A stretch of 64,000 bases of DNA from Fictibacillus phosphorivorans. Lineage in GTDB: Bacteria; Bacillota; Bacilli; Bacillales; Fictibacillaceae. Location of the stretch: positions 2,242,177-2,306,176 of the forward strand of contig NZ_VDZU01000001.1 of NCBI RefSeq assembly GCF_007673525.1, given 5' to 3'. How positions within the stretch are numbered: position 1 is the stretch's first letter; every line of letters starts with the position of its first letter. This document shows, piece by piece, positions 8,250 through 15,670 of this stretch. The translations under genes were made by a program, and so were the position numbers. Below the pieces are notes generated by a model. The model saw only the letters and a program-made list of their open reading frames with translations. It was not told the DNA's origin and did no database searches.

Positions 8250-9305
8250 ATGACAAGTAAAGACAATGTTAAGCTTACTCACCTTTCCTCAAAAGGTGGT
8301 TGAGGCTGTAAAATTGGTCCAGAAGACCTGGCGCAAGTTTTGCGTCATCTACCAAAACGTGAAAATGATCCTAACCTTTTAGTTGGTTTAGATACCTCAG
8401 ACGATGCAGGAGTCTACAAGTTAACGGATGACCTTGCTATGATCCAGACTGTCGACTTCTTTACACCAATCGTAGATGATCCATACATGTTCGGACAAAT
8501 TGCGGCTGCCAATTCACTTAGTGATGTTTACGCGATGGGAGGACAGCCTACAACGGTAATGAATATAGTAGGTTTTCCGATCAACACTCTCGGTCACGAT
8601 GTTCTTGCTGAAATCCTTAAGGGAGCAGCCGATAAAGTGAAGGAATCTGGTGCAGTGCTGGTTGGAGGACACTCGATCGATGATTCAGAGCCTAAGTTTG
8701 GTCTTTCTGTAACAGGACTTGTTCATCCATCAAAAGTATATAAAAATGTTGGTGCGAGACCTGGAGATGTTCTTGTGTTAACAAAACCAATCGGTGTGGG
8801 TATACAAACCACAGCGATAAAAAAAGACAAGCTTTCCGCCGAGCAGCTTCAACTAGTCAGCGAAACGATGGCAGCACTGAATAAGACTGCTGCTGAATGT
8901 TTAGAAGGTCTATCTCCAAACGCTGTCACAGATGTAACTGGATTTGGTCTCCTTGGTCATGCGACTGAGATGGCAAAAGGTACAGGAAATGTTACAATCG
9001 TGATCGATTATGACCGAGTTCCACTTTTACCAGGCACATCAGAGCTTGCTCAAGAGGGAATTGTTCCTGGTGGTTCAAAAGCAAATCATCGTTGGATAAA
9101 AGATGATGTCCAATACGGAAACGACCTTACCCTGTGGCAGCAATGGATCTTATGTGATGCTGTAACTTCTGGCGGTTTACTCGTAAGCCTTCCTGAAAGT
9201 GAAGCTCTAGAATATGTGAAGAGACTTCACACTAATGGAATAAATGACGCTAGCATCGTCGGTCGTGTTCTTGCATTCTCTGAAAAACCAATCAAAGCCA
9301 ATTAA
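8250..9305 (+). CDS. selD: Selenide, water dikinase, itself a selenoprotein (Sec18)
   Basis: A 351-residue enzyme making selenophosphate from selenide and ATP, the selenium donor for SelA and MnmH. The true start is ATG 8250 with AAGGAGGTG 10 nt upstream. UGA 8301-8303 lies at the catalytic position: SSKGG-Sec-GCKIGPEDL, where E. coli SelD has Cys17. Downstream are the expected blocks GLDTSDDAGVYKL, ANSLSDVYAMGG (metal and ATP binding), VGGHSIDD and TDVTGFGLLGH. A conventional caller would begin at TTG 8340 and lose the active-site loop. It is transcribed divergently from the selW-selA unit and needs the selA/B/C products for its own synthesis. Confidence 0.96.
8301..8331 (+). promoter_or_regulatory. 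Candidate SECIS element in selD
   Basis: After UGA 8301-8303, GGUC (8316-8319) pairs with GACC (8325-8328) around CAGAA; an alternative stem CCAG/CUGG (8319-8331) overlaps it. The distance (12 nt after the UGA) suits a SelB-binding hairpin, but the stem is short and two folds compete. Confidence 0.45.
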
Positions 9306-9307
9306 AC

Positions 9308-9336
9308 AAAAAAACTCCGGGTTCGGAGTTTTTTTG
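9308..9336. terminator. Bidirectional terminator between selD and phnC
   Basis: Stem AACTCCG / CGGAGTT, tetraloop GGTT, flanked by A-run and T-run. It ends both selD and the selB-to-phnC operon. Confidence 0.9.
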
Positions 9337-9344
9337 CGTCCATT

Positions 9345-10088
9345 TTAAGATGAATGGTTATAGATGTCTGCATAGACCTTATCATCAAATTCTTCAGGTG
9401 TTCCGTCAAAAACGAGTTTTCCGTCCTTAAGCGCAATGATTCTTGTGGCAAATTTCTTAGCGAGAATGACGTCGTGCACGTTAATAATTGACACAAGATT
9501 TCTTTTTACATGAGTTTTTTTTAATAATTGAAAAATCCGATCAGCCGTTCCAGGATCCAAACTCGCAACAGGTTCGTCTCCTAAGAATACTTTCGGATTT
9601 TGAACGAGTGCTCGAGCAATAGCAACTCTTTGTTTTTGTCCGCCGCTTAACTTCTCAACTCGTCTTGTTGGTTCAACCGTTAGTTCAACCTGATCGATCG
9701 CTTCTAGAGCTTGCAATCGATCACTGGATTTAAACAATCCTAACAAGTTCTCATAAGATTTTTTGTATCCAAACAGACCTGTTAAGATATTCTGAACAAC
9801 GCTCATCCTCGGAATTAAGTTAAAATGCTGAAAGATCATACCTGTTTTCCGGCGAACTTCTAACGTTTCTTTGTGAGTCATCTCACTTAACGTTTTATCT
9901 TCCCATTTCACATAACCTTCAGATACAGGCTGCAACCCGTTAATACATCTGATAAATGTTGATTTTCCTGCACCGCTTCTTCCTAAGACACAAACAAACT
10001 CTCCCTTTTGGAAAGTAATATTCACATCTGCTAAAGCAGGTTCTTTAGCACCAGGATACGTGACAGATACACCCTTAAATTCAATCAT
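9345..10088 (-). CDS. phnC: PhnC-type ABC transporter ATP-binding protein, last gene of the selB operon
   Basis: A 247-residue ABC ATPase. Walker A GRSGAGKST is at 36-44, signature LSGGQKQR near 148, and Walker B with the switch region VFLGDEPVASLDP near 165. Overall it matches the phosphate/phosphite/phosphonate (PhnC) subfamily. It would power uptake through PhnE of a ligand bound by PhnD. The gap to phnE is 8 bp. No phosphonate-degrading gene is present, while selA, selB and selD flank it, so a selenium oxyanion is a plausible ligand; this is inference from context. Confidence 0.85.
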   Translation of the reverse strand: MIEFKGVSVTYPGAKEPALADVNITFQKGEFVCVLGRSGAGKSTFIRCINGLQPVSEGYVKWEDKTLSEMTHKETLEVRRKTGMIFQHFNLIPRMSVVQNILTGLFGYKKSYENLLGLFKSSDRLQALEAIDQVELTVEPTRRVEKLSGGQKQRVAIARALVQNPKVFLGDEPVASLDPGTADRIFQLLKKTHVKRNLVSIINVHDVILAKKFATRIIALKDGKLVFDGTPEEFDDKVYADIYNHSS

Positions 10089-10096
10089 ATTATCAC

Positions 10097-10855
10097 CTAA
10101 ATCACCTTTTCCCGAATTTTGCTGCCAATATAATCCACCATGATAACCATGATCATGATGAGTAGAACGTCAACCGAGACGAGTTGATATTGAAACGTTT
10201 TAAAATGAATAAACAACTGTTGACCGATTCCCCCTCCTCCAATCAAACCTAAGATGAGGGAAGTACGAATAGCGACCTCAAATCGGTAGAAAAATTGAGA
10301 GAGGACATTCGGCCATATTTGTGGTAATACTGCAAAAAGATTCCCGATCCATTTCCTTGCCCCAACTGCCAGCATCGCTTCCATCGGACCCTTATCAGCC
10401 GACTCGATCAGCTCTGATATCAGCTTTCCTAATACTCCGATGTTATGAAATATGATGGCGATAACGGCAGGAAATGGGCCAAGTCCAAGCGTTGTTAAAA
10501 GAATTAAACCGAAAACAAATTCAGGTACTGATCGTAAAAAGCTAAGTAAGAAGCGAGTTACGGAATAGACAAAGCGATTTCTACTCGTATTTCGAGCCGC
10601 CATAAAGCTTAAAGGAAGTGCGATAATCAGACCGAATAAACTCCCCAAAAATGCAATAGCAATCGTTAACAAACTTTCTTGAAACAGAAACGGCAGACTT
10701 TCTGTGTTCATCGGAAACCATTTCGACAGAAAGTCACCCATATTCTGAAAATCTCTAAACTTCGAAAGATCAAACTCTGTTAGTTTCATGCTTCCTATCA
10801 CGAGTAAGCTTAAGCATAATAGAATTAAAAACTGGCTCCTCTTAAACCAAACCAT
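10097..10855 (-). CDS. phnE: PhnE-type ABC transporter permease
   Basis: A 252-residue membrane protein with about six predicted helices, beginning with the segment FLILLCLSLLVIGSM. The typical PhnE features are seen: ESLLTIAIAFLGSLFGLIIA, FLRSVPEFVFGLI and the cytoplasmic coupling loop (about AMLAVGARKWIGNLF). A good ribosome site (GAGGGG) precedes the ATG. It lies between phnD (9-bp gap) and phnC (8-bp gap). A single permease gene suggests a homodimer. Substrate specificity cannot be read from the permease. Confidence 0.87.
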   Translation of the reverse strand: MVWFKRSQFLILLCLSLLVIGSMKLTEFDLSKFRDFQNMGDFLSKWFPMNTESLPFLFQESLLTIAIAFLGSLFGLIIALPLSFMAARNTSRNRFVYSVTRFLLSFLRSVPEFVFGLILLTTLGLGPFPAVIAIIFHNIGVLGKLISELIESADKGPMEAMLAVGARKWIGNLFAVLPQIWPNVLSQFFYRFEVAIRTSLILGLIGGGGIGQQLFIHFKTFQYQLVSVDVLLIMIMVIMVDYIGSKIREKVI

Positions 10856-10864
10856 GGTTCCCCT

Positions 10865-11761
10865 CTATTCTTGAATGGTACCCTCTTTAATCGCTGCTTT
10901 TCGGATACTCTCGTAATCCTTGTTGTCTGCTTTCGTAAACCCAGTTGCACCAAAGGCATCTAGTATCTCTTTATCTTTAATATCTAAAAAGATCTGCTGA
11001 AGTTTCTTCATCGTTTTCTCATCTGTTCTTTCAGATACAGCCCATGGATATTGGAACAATTTCTCTGACTTCCAGATCACTTTAAACTGATCTCCGTCAA
11101 TTGCTCCTTCTTCGATCAATTTATCATAGATAGCGCTGTCGATCGCACCAACATCTACTTGTTTGTTTTGAACAGCAAGTGCGGTCGCATCATGTGAACC
11201 GGTAAACCTAACATTATTAAAATCACTATCAGATTCACTTCTATAGATGCCTTCATCTTTTAATTTGATACTGGGAATCAATGAGCCTGAAGTTGAAGAG
11301 GGGTCACCAAAAGCAAACTTGACATTCTTAACATCTGATGCCATATCCTCAAAACTTTCATACTTGCTGTCTTTATGCGTGATTAAATAAGAATAGTAGA
11401 ACGGTTCACCTTTGATCAGTTGAGTTACGATCGCTTTCGCTCCACTTTCTTCATGAGCGACAACGTATGTAAGAGGTCCAAAATAAGCCATGTCGATCTT
11501 ATCATAGTTCATCGCTTCAACTACACCGTTGTAATCTGGATAAGATGTGATCTTAACTTCACGGTCCATTTTCTCACTAAGCACTTTCTGAAGCTTATCA
11601 AGCGCACCCTTCATCTCACCCTCTGTTTGTGCTGGGATTACCCCGATCGTAAAGACCTCATCTTTATTTGATTTTGAATTTTTCTTATCTTCATTATTCG
11701 TTCCGCAAGCTGATAAGAATAGCATCATAGTCAGCAACAATAAACTAAGTTTTTTCATCAT
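10865..11761 (-). CDS. phnD: PhnD-type substrate-binding lipoprotein; possible selenium-oxyanion binder
   Basis: A 298-residue lipoprotein: signal helix then lipobox LSAC with Cys19, so it is anchored outside the membrane. The mature part is a PhnD-like periplasmic-binding fold (FTIGVIPAQTEGEMKGAL, DMAYFGPLTYVVAHEESGA, FGDPSSTSGSLIPS). Family members bind phosphonate, phosphite or phosphate, and one branch near selD genes has been annotated as putative selenate binding. RBS AAAGGAGAGAG precedes it. It follows the glycosyltransferase by 19 bp and so is co-transcribed with selB. I call the transporter class firmly and the ligand only tentatively. Confidence 0.85.
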   Translation of the reverse strand: MMKKLSLLLLTMMLFLSACGTNNEDKKNSKSNKDEVFTIGVIPAQTEGEMKGALDKLQKVLSEKMDREVKITSYPDYNGVVEAMNYDKIDMAYFGPLTYVVAHEESGAKAIVTQLIKGEPFYYSYLITHKDSKYESFEDMASDVKNVKFAFGDPSSTSGSLIPSIKLKDEGIYRSESDSDFNNVRFTGSHDATALAVQNKQVDVGAIDSAIYDKLIEEGAIDGDQFKVIWKSEKLFQYPWAVSERTDEKTMKKLQQIFLDIKDKEILDAFGATGFTKADNKDYESIRKAAIKEGTIQE

Positions 11762-11780
11762 ACTCTCTCCTTTATCCTTA

Positions 11781-12776
11781 TTAATCTTTATATAATTCCA
11801 TATAAGAGTCTATCTCTTTATTTATAGTGTGGTTCTCTTTTATGGTTTGATACCCATGGTCACTTAGTTGTTTATACGTTTTATTATCAGAGATCACTTT
11901 TTTTATAGAATGATATAATTCTTCTTGAGATTGAAATAGCAATCCGTTCATTCCGTGCTGTATGATGCTAGCGTTTCCTACATTATTTCTAGCAATTACA
12001 GGCTTTTTAAAACTCATCGCTTCTAAAAGTGCTGACGGCTGCCCTTCTGAGATCGATGTATTCAGAACAACATCTCCCCATTCATACAGCTTCTTCATTT
12101 GACCGAGTTCTACTTCGGGCAGATAATGCAACCAATCATACTTTTTTTCTGCCTTCTTCACTCGTTCGAGCTCTTCCTCATCTAAGTTTGCTCCTACTAG
12201 TAAAAAGCAGAGTTCAGTGAAATCTTCAGACAGCCTAATCAAGCTTTCCAAAGCAAAAAGAACATCTTTTACCGGGCGAATTCCAGCTGGCAGTAACAAT
12301 TTTGGATAGCCCTCTGGTAGATTCAATGGTTGAAGCGTTTCGTCAGTAGTAGGTAAATAAATACTTTGGGGAATCACATGTACAGATTTATCACTTACTC
12401 CATAATCTTTTACGAGCATTTGTTTAGCTTGTTGAGTAAAAACAGCGATAGCTTTTGCTTCACGCAACATAGGTAGATATCTTTCTTCGTCTTCTATTAA
12501 TGAGTGATTGAGATCTGTTCCTCCAGAGGTAACGATATAAGGTTTATCCAACGTAACCTCATTTTTTTCAGCCCATTGAACGAATCTAGAAAAATGAAGG
12601 ATGTGATACATTTCCGCTTTCTCCATCCATTCAAAAAGAGTAGGATTGACATTTAATTCTTCATAGGGAAATAAATAAAACTCCACTTTCCGAGACAATC
12701 CATGTTCTAGCCGTTTGGCCGTAGTAGAATTACCACGGTTCTGTTTATAATATGGAGTGAAAAAAACAACTCTCAA
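11781..12776 (-). CDS. GT4-family glycosyltransferase in the selB operon (GLT1D1/SenB-like)
   Basis: A 331-residue GT-B fold glycosyltransferase. The start is TTG 12776, immediately after the selB TAA, so translation is coupled. Features seen: RGNSTTA (14-20) near the N-terminus, GGTDLN (85-90), VIPQS (134-138), GIRPVKD (165-171), the nucleotide-sugar motif SEGQPSALLEAM (243-254) and RNNVGN (263-268). This order resembles human GLT1D1-type proteins and SenB, the selenosugar synthase of selenoneine biosynthesis, more than ordinary cell-wall GT4 enzymes. SenB joins selenium from selenophosphate to a UDP-sugar. Its place between selB and a transporter makes a seleno-metabolite role attractive, but no activity is proven. 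It is cytoplasmic, with no membrane helix. Confidence 0.8.
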   Translation of the reverse strand: MRVVFFTPYYKQNRGNSTTAKRLEHGLSRKVEFYLFPYEELNVNPTLFEWMEKAEMYHILHFSRFVQWAEKNEVTLDKPYIVTSGGTDLNHSLIEDEERYLPMLREAKAIAVFTQQAKQMLVKDYGVSDKSVHVIPQSIYLPTTDETLQPLNLPEGYPKLLLPAGIRPVKDVLFALESLIRLSEDFTELCFLLVGANLDEEELERVKKAEKKYDWLHYLPEVELGQMKKLYEWGDVVLNTSISEGQPSALLEAMSFKKPVIARNNVGNASIIQHGMNGLLFQSQEELYHSIKKVISDNKTYKQLSDHGYQTIKENHTINKEIDSYMELYKD

Positions 12777-14669
12777 TTATTGCACCCATTTCCTAAGATT
12801 AGATTCTCGCATCGTATACCCTAAAGAATCCATACATTCCAAGATCGGTATTAAAAACTTTCTTGATGTATGAAGAACCGCCTTAGCATCCTGCACAGAA
12901 AAGGTTGAATCCGTATTGACTCTTAAGTGTTCAACTGCTGAATCAAATGCCTTTTTACTCAACATCACTTCATCAAATAGCATGACCACTTCATTAGTCT
13001 TAATTAAATAATACTTAAACTCATGATAAAGAGATTCTGGAAGTTGTTGTGAGTTATAGATGTTCTCTAGGTCATCCGGTTCAAGCTGCGCTTCTTCCAA
13101 GGTGGTCAGAACATTCGCCATCCTTTTCGCCCATTTTTCTGGATAATGTGGTTTGAAATGTGATAAATGAACAAAATGGTCCGTGATCGAAACAGTTGAA
13201 TCTGTTACCCATTTTTCAAGAAGCGTGTTAATTATCTTTGGATTTACTTCATTTTGGAATGATTGAACAATTTCTGCCTTTGGAATACCTTGCCTTAAAC
13301 TATACTCACTATGGAAGTTTTGAAGTTTGTTCATGATGCTAGATTTAATATGCTGTACCGTAGAATGAGAAACCAAATAATTCTGCATTCGTTCAACAGA
13401 ACCTTCACTAAGTAGTTCGTCTAACGTGTGTTGAAGAATTTCCTCATCCATTCCACTAGATCTCCTAAGTTCCAATTCTGTCATCGATCCTACTTTATTA
13501 AGCAACTGTAGGACCCGCTCACCAGGAGTTCCTTTATGTTTACTTTTCAATCGTTCGATGGTCTCCGCTCCAAATCGATAAACAGATCCTTTCGGGTCGA
13601 TAACTTCTCCTCCGCCAATTGTTTCCTCAGGAGTTGGTCTTCTTAAGATGAAACGATCACCTCGTTTCGTTACGACCTCTTGATCTAATCGAACTTGACA
13701 ATATATTTGATCTTCATTGACATCAAGCTCATTTCGGTCAAATAGGACGAGTTTACCCATCACTTCAGATGTACCACTATAAAACTTCACAAGCGAGCGC
13801 TGTTTCAACTTTCCTTGCCAGCCTTCTCCCGTTGATAACACGAGATCGATAGTGTTCGTGGTCGAGTAGACATTCGGTTCTACTAGAACATGACCTCGTT
13901 TCCAATCTGCTCTAGAACCTCCTGAAAGGTTTAGCGCTGCTCTTTGTCCCGCTCTAGCGGAATGAACATCTTGTTTATGCACTTGTAGTTTTCGAATCTT
14001 CACTTTATGGTTACCTGGCTGAACAAGAAGTTCATCGCCTTCTTGTACCTCACCTTCATAGACCGTACCTCTTACAACAGTACCTTGTCCTTTTACCGTG
14101 AAGATGTGATCGATCGGCATGCGAAATGCCCCTTGTGAAGATTTAACAGGTGTGTCTCTTAATAGGTAAATGATTTCATTTTTCAATTTCTCTATTCCTG
14201 CAGAAGAAACACTGTCTACAAAATGTATTGGAAAATGTTCAAAAACCGATGAGTTTGTAAGTTCCAAAATGTCTTCTTCAACTAAGAACCTCATCTCTTC
14301 ATCAATCATATCTGACTTTGTAACTACGATAATTCCCTTTTCAATGCCCAAGTAGGAAAGAATTTCAAAGTGTTCTCTCGTTTGAGGCATCACACCTTCA
14401 TCTCCCGCGATCACAAGGAGCACTAAATCGATTCCTGCCACACCAGCGATCATCTGACGAATCAGTTTTTCATGGCCCGGTACATCTACAATAGAGGTAT
14501 GCAGATCTTTTGTTAACGGAAAAGGCGCAAACCCTGGTTCGATCGTGATCTTACGGGCTTTTTCTTCCTTGAGTGTATCTGTATCGATCCCACTCAAAGC
14601 TTTTGTTAGCGTCGTTTTTCCGTGATCAATGTGTCCGGCCATTCCAATCGTATAATATTTTATCGTCAT
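12777..14669 (-). CDS. selB: Selenocysteine-specific elongation factor SelB
   Basis: A 630-residue GTPase that brings Sec-tRNA(Sec) to the ribosome at UGA codons marked by a SECIS hairpin. GTPase motifs: AGHIDHGKTT (11-20), VDVPGHE (about 63-69) and TKSD (about 118). EF-Tu-like beta domains follow (FTVKGQGTVVRGTV, KRGDRFILRRPTPEETIGGG), then the C-terminal winged-helix repeats that bind SECIS RNA. ATG 14669 is chosen because AGGTGG lies 8 nt upstream; an in-frame GTG at 14681 overlaps that site. It heads the operon selB-glycosyltransferase-phnD-phnE-phnC. Confidence 0.97.
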   Translation of the reverse strand: MTIKYYTIGMAGHIDHGKTTLTKALSGIDTDTLKEEKARKITIEPGFAPFPLTKDLHTSIVDVPGHEKLIRQMIAGVAGIDLVLLVIAGDEGVMPQTREHFEILSYLGIEKGIIVVTKSDMIDEEMRFLVEEDILELTNSSVFEHFPIHFVDSVSSAGIEKLKNEIIYLLRDTPVKSSQGAFRMPIDHIFTVKGQGTVVRGTVYEGEVQEGDELLVQPGNHKVKIRKLQVHKQDVHSARAGQRAALNLSGGSRADWKRGHVLVEPNVYSTTNTIDLVLSTGEGWQGKLKQRSLVKFYSGTSEVMGKLVLFDRNELDVNEDQIYCQVRLDQEVVTKRGDRFILRRPTPEETIGGGEVIDPKGSVYRFGAETIERLKSKHKGTPGERVLQLLNKVGSMTELELRRSSGMDEEILQHTLDELLSEGSVERMQNYLVSHSTVQHIKSSIMNKLQNFHSEYSLRQGIPKAEIVQSFQNEVNPKIINTLLEKWVTDSTVSITDHFVHLSHFKPHYPEKWAKRMANVLTTLEEAQLEPDDLENIYNSQQLPESLYHEFKYYLIKTNEVVMLFDEVMLSKKAFDSAVEHLRVNTDSTFSVQDAKAVLHTSRKFLIPILECMDSLGYTMRESNLRKWVQ

Positions 14670-14830
14670 ATGTTTAACCACCTATATGTACATACTCTTT
14701 TACACTTTATGAAAAGGAGATGTAAAAAACAAGGATAACGCATTATTCATTGTTAAAAAATAGCGAAGTTTACCTGTTTGAAATTATTTCCCAGATCACC
14801 ATGAATGAATGTATATTTATTCATAACTGT

Positions 14831-14876
14831 ATACCCACAGGTTATCCACAGAACAAGTTATTCACACTTGTCCACA
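14831..14876. promoter_or_regulatory. Cluster of DnaA-box-like 9-mers between selB and selC
   Basis: Three 9-mers in one orientation: TTATCCACA (14842-14850, exact consensus), TTATTCACA (14858-14866) and TTGTCCACA (14868-14876), with a weaker ATACCCACA at 14831-14839. Start-to-start spacings are 16 and 10 bp. No dnaA, dnaN or rpmH is near, so it is not an obvious oriC. Confidence 0.6.
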
Positions 14877-14881
14877 GGCCG

Positions 14882-14954
14882 AACTGTTACAGTTGATTAA
14901 ATTAACTGTTATAGTGTTAAACTGTTATAGTTGAATATTTCCTCTGTTACAGTC
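14882..14954. promoter_or_regulatory. Four-copy palindromic operator-like array upstream of selC
   Basis: Copies: AACTGTTACAGTT (14882-14894, perfect 6+1+6 palindrome), AACTGTTATAGTG (14904-14916), AACTGTTATAGTT (14920-14932) and CTCTGTTACAGTC (14942-14954). The CTGTTAYAG cores start 22, 16 and 22 bp apart. The array begins 6 bp after the DnaA-like cluster and ends about 60 bp before the selC promoter. I do not recognise the binding protein. The 14670-15070 gap otherwise holds only the presumed selB and selC promoters. Confidence 0.65.
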
Positions 14955-15015
14955 ATGCTCCACCACAGTTCGACAAATACATTCTCCCCTATCGTAAGGA
15001 AAGAGGCTCAAGTCT

Positions 15016-15045
15016 TGTCCTACTAGGGTAAAATGCTGTATAATG
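15016..15045 (+). promoter_or_regulatory. Candidate selC promoter
   Basis: TTGTCC (15016-15021), 18-nt spacer, TATAAT (15040-15045). Predicted initiation near 15052 leaves a short leader before the tRNA 5' end at 15071. Confidence 0.6.
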
Positions 15046-15070
15046 CAATAGCGAGCTAAGGAATCTATAT

Positions 15071-15167
15071 GGGGCCAGATGTGTAGCTGGTGCTTGCCTG
15101 GGTCTTCAAAACCTTTTGGGAGGCGCGTGCCGTCTCCGGTGGGTTCGATTCCCACATGGTCCCGCCA
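15071..15167 (+). tRNA. selC: tRNA-Sec (anticodon UCA)
   Basis: A 97-nt class II tRNA with encoded CCA. The anticodon loop CTTCAAA carries TCA at 15106-15108. The T arm GTGGG/CCCAC is perfect with TTCGATT loop. The long variable arm has 7 bp (GGAGGCG with CGTCTCC, one G-U). The acceptor has 7 pairs including one G-U; the expected eighth pair of a bacterial tRNA-Sec is G-A. The D stem needs a bulged U (GUAGC with GCUUGC around UGGU), and the anticodon stem has a U-U at its base. It reads UGA as Sec together with SelA and SelB. Confidence 0.93.
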
Positions 15168-15195
15168 AAAAATTTATACATATGAGGTGGACGCA

Positions 15196-15621
15196 TTGTC
15201 TGGATGGTTCATCACTTTTATCGTGTTATGGTCCGTTTTTTTATTTACCATGTTTGCAATCGGCGGATATTTTATGTTCCGGAAATTCTTAAAACGATTA
15301 CCTAAAGAAGACGGAAAGTCCATTTTAGATTGGCAAGAACATTACATCAACCAAACTATTCATCTATGGACAGATGATCAGAAGAAGCTTTTAAACGAAT
15401 TAGTAGCCCCGGTACCTGAACTCTTCAGGGATGTAGCTAAAGAAAAGATAGCAGGTAAGATTGGCGAATTAGCATTGCAAGAAAATGCAAGTTCAATGTC
15501 ACAAGACTTAATCATTCGCGGCTATATTATCGCTACACCAAAAAGAGATCACAAGTGGTTGATCAAGACACTAAAAAAGAAAAACATCGACATCAAACCT
15601 TATCATTCTTTACTCGCATAA
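15196..15621 (+). CDS. yneK: YneK-like membrane-anchored protein (DUF2621)
   Basis: A 141-residue protein. The start TTG 15196 lies 5 nt after GAGGTGG; the frame upstream runs through the tRNA and is not coding. One N-terminal helix (FITFIVLWSVFLFTMFAIGGYF) anchors a soluble, helical domain (LDWQEHYINQTIHLW, ELFRDVAKEKIAGKIGELA). It matches B. subtilis YneK in place, next to ccdC, and in length. Function unknown. It starts 29 bp after selC and may be read from the same promoter. Confidence 0.82.
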   Translation: MSGWFITFIVLWSVFLFTMFAIGGYFMFRKFLKRLPKEDGKSILDWQEHYINQTIHLWTDDQKKLLNELVAPVPELFRDVAKEKIAGKIGELALQENASSMSQDLIIRGYIIATPKRDHKWLIKTLKKKNIDIKPYHSLLA

Positions 15622-15623
15622 AG

Positions 15624-15660
15624 AACCCCCTGAATCATGAGATTCAGGGGGTGTTTTTTG
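15624..15660 (+). terminator. Terminator of yneK
   Basis: Stem ACCCCCTGAATC / GATTCAGGGGGT with ATGA loop and GTTTTTTG tail. It faces the end of ccdC. Confidence 0.9.
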
Positions 15661-15670
15661 TTATTCACGT

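Noticed and set aside
8301..8303. In-frame stop codons in selD and in the SelW-like gene as signs of pseudogenes
   Set aside because: Both stops are UGA at the exact catalytic Cys/Sec position, the reading frames are otherwise intact, and a full selA/selB/selC set is present.
9302..9496. 64-codon minus-strand ORF overlapping phnC
   Set aside because: It is an alternative frame of phnC and spans the selD/phnC terminator.
9345..11761. Phosphonate catabolism locus
   Set aside because: Only the transporter is present; no C-P lyase, phosphonatase or phosphite oxidase gene lies in the window. Phosphonate uptake is kept only as an alternative ligand.
14831..14954. A chromosomal origin (oriC)
   Set aside because: The neighbouring genes are selB and selC, not dnaA, dnaN or rpmH, and no AT-rich unwinding element with DnaA-trio was identified.
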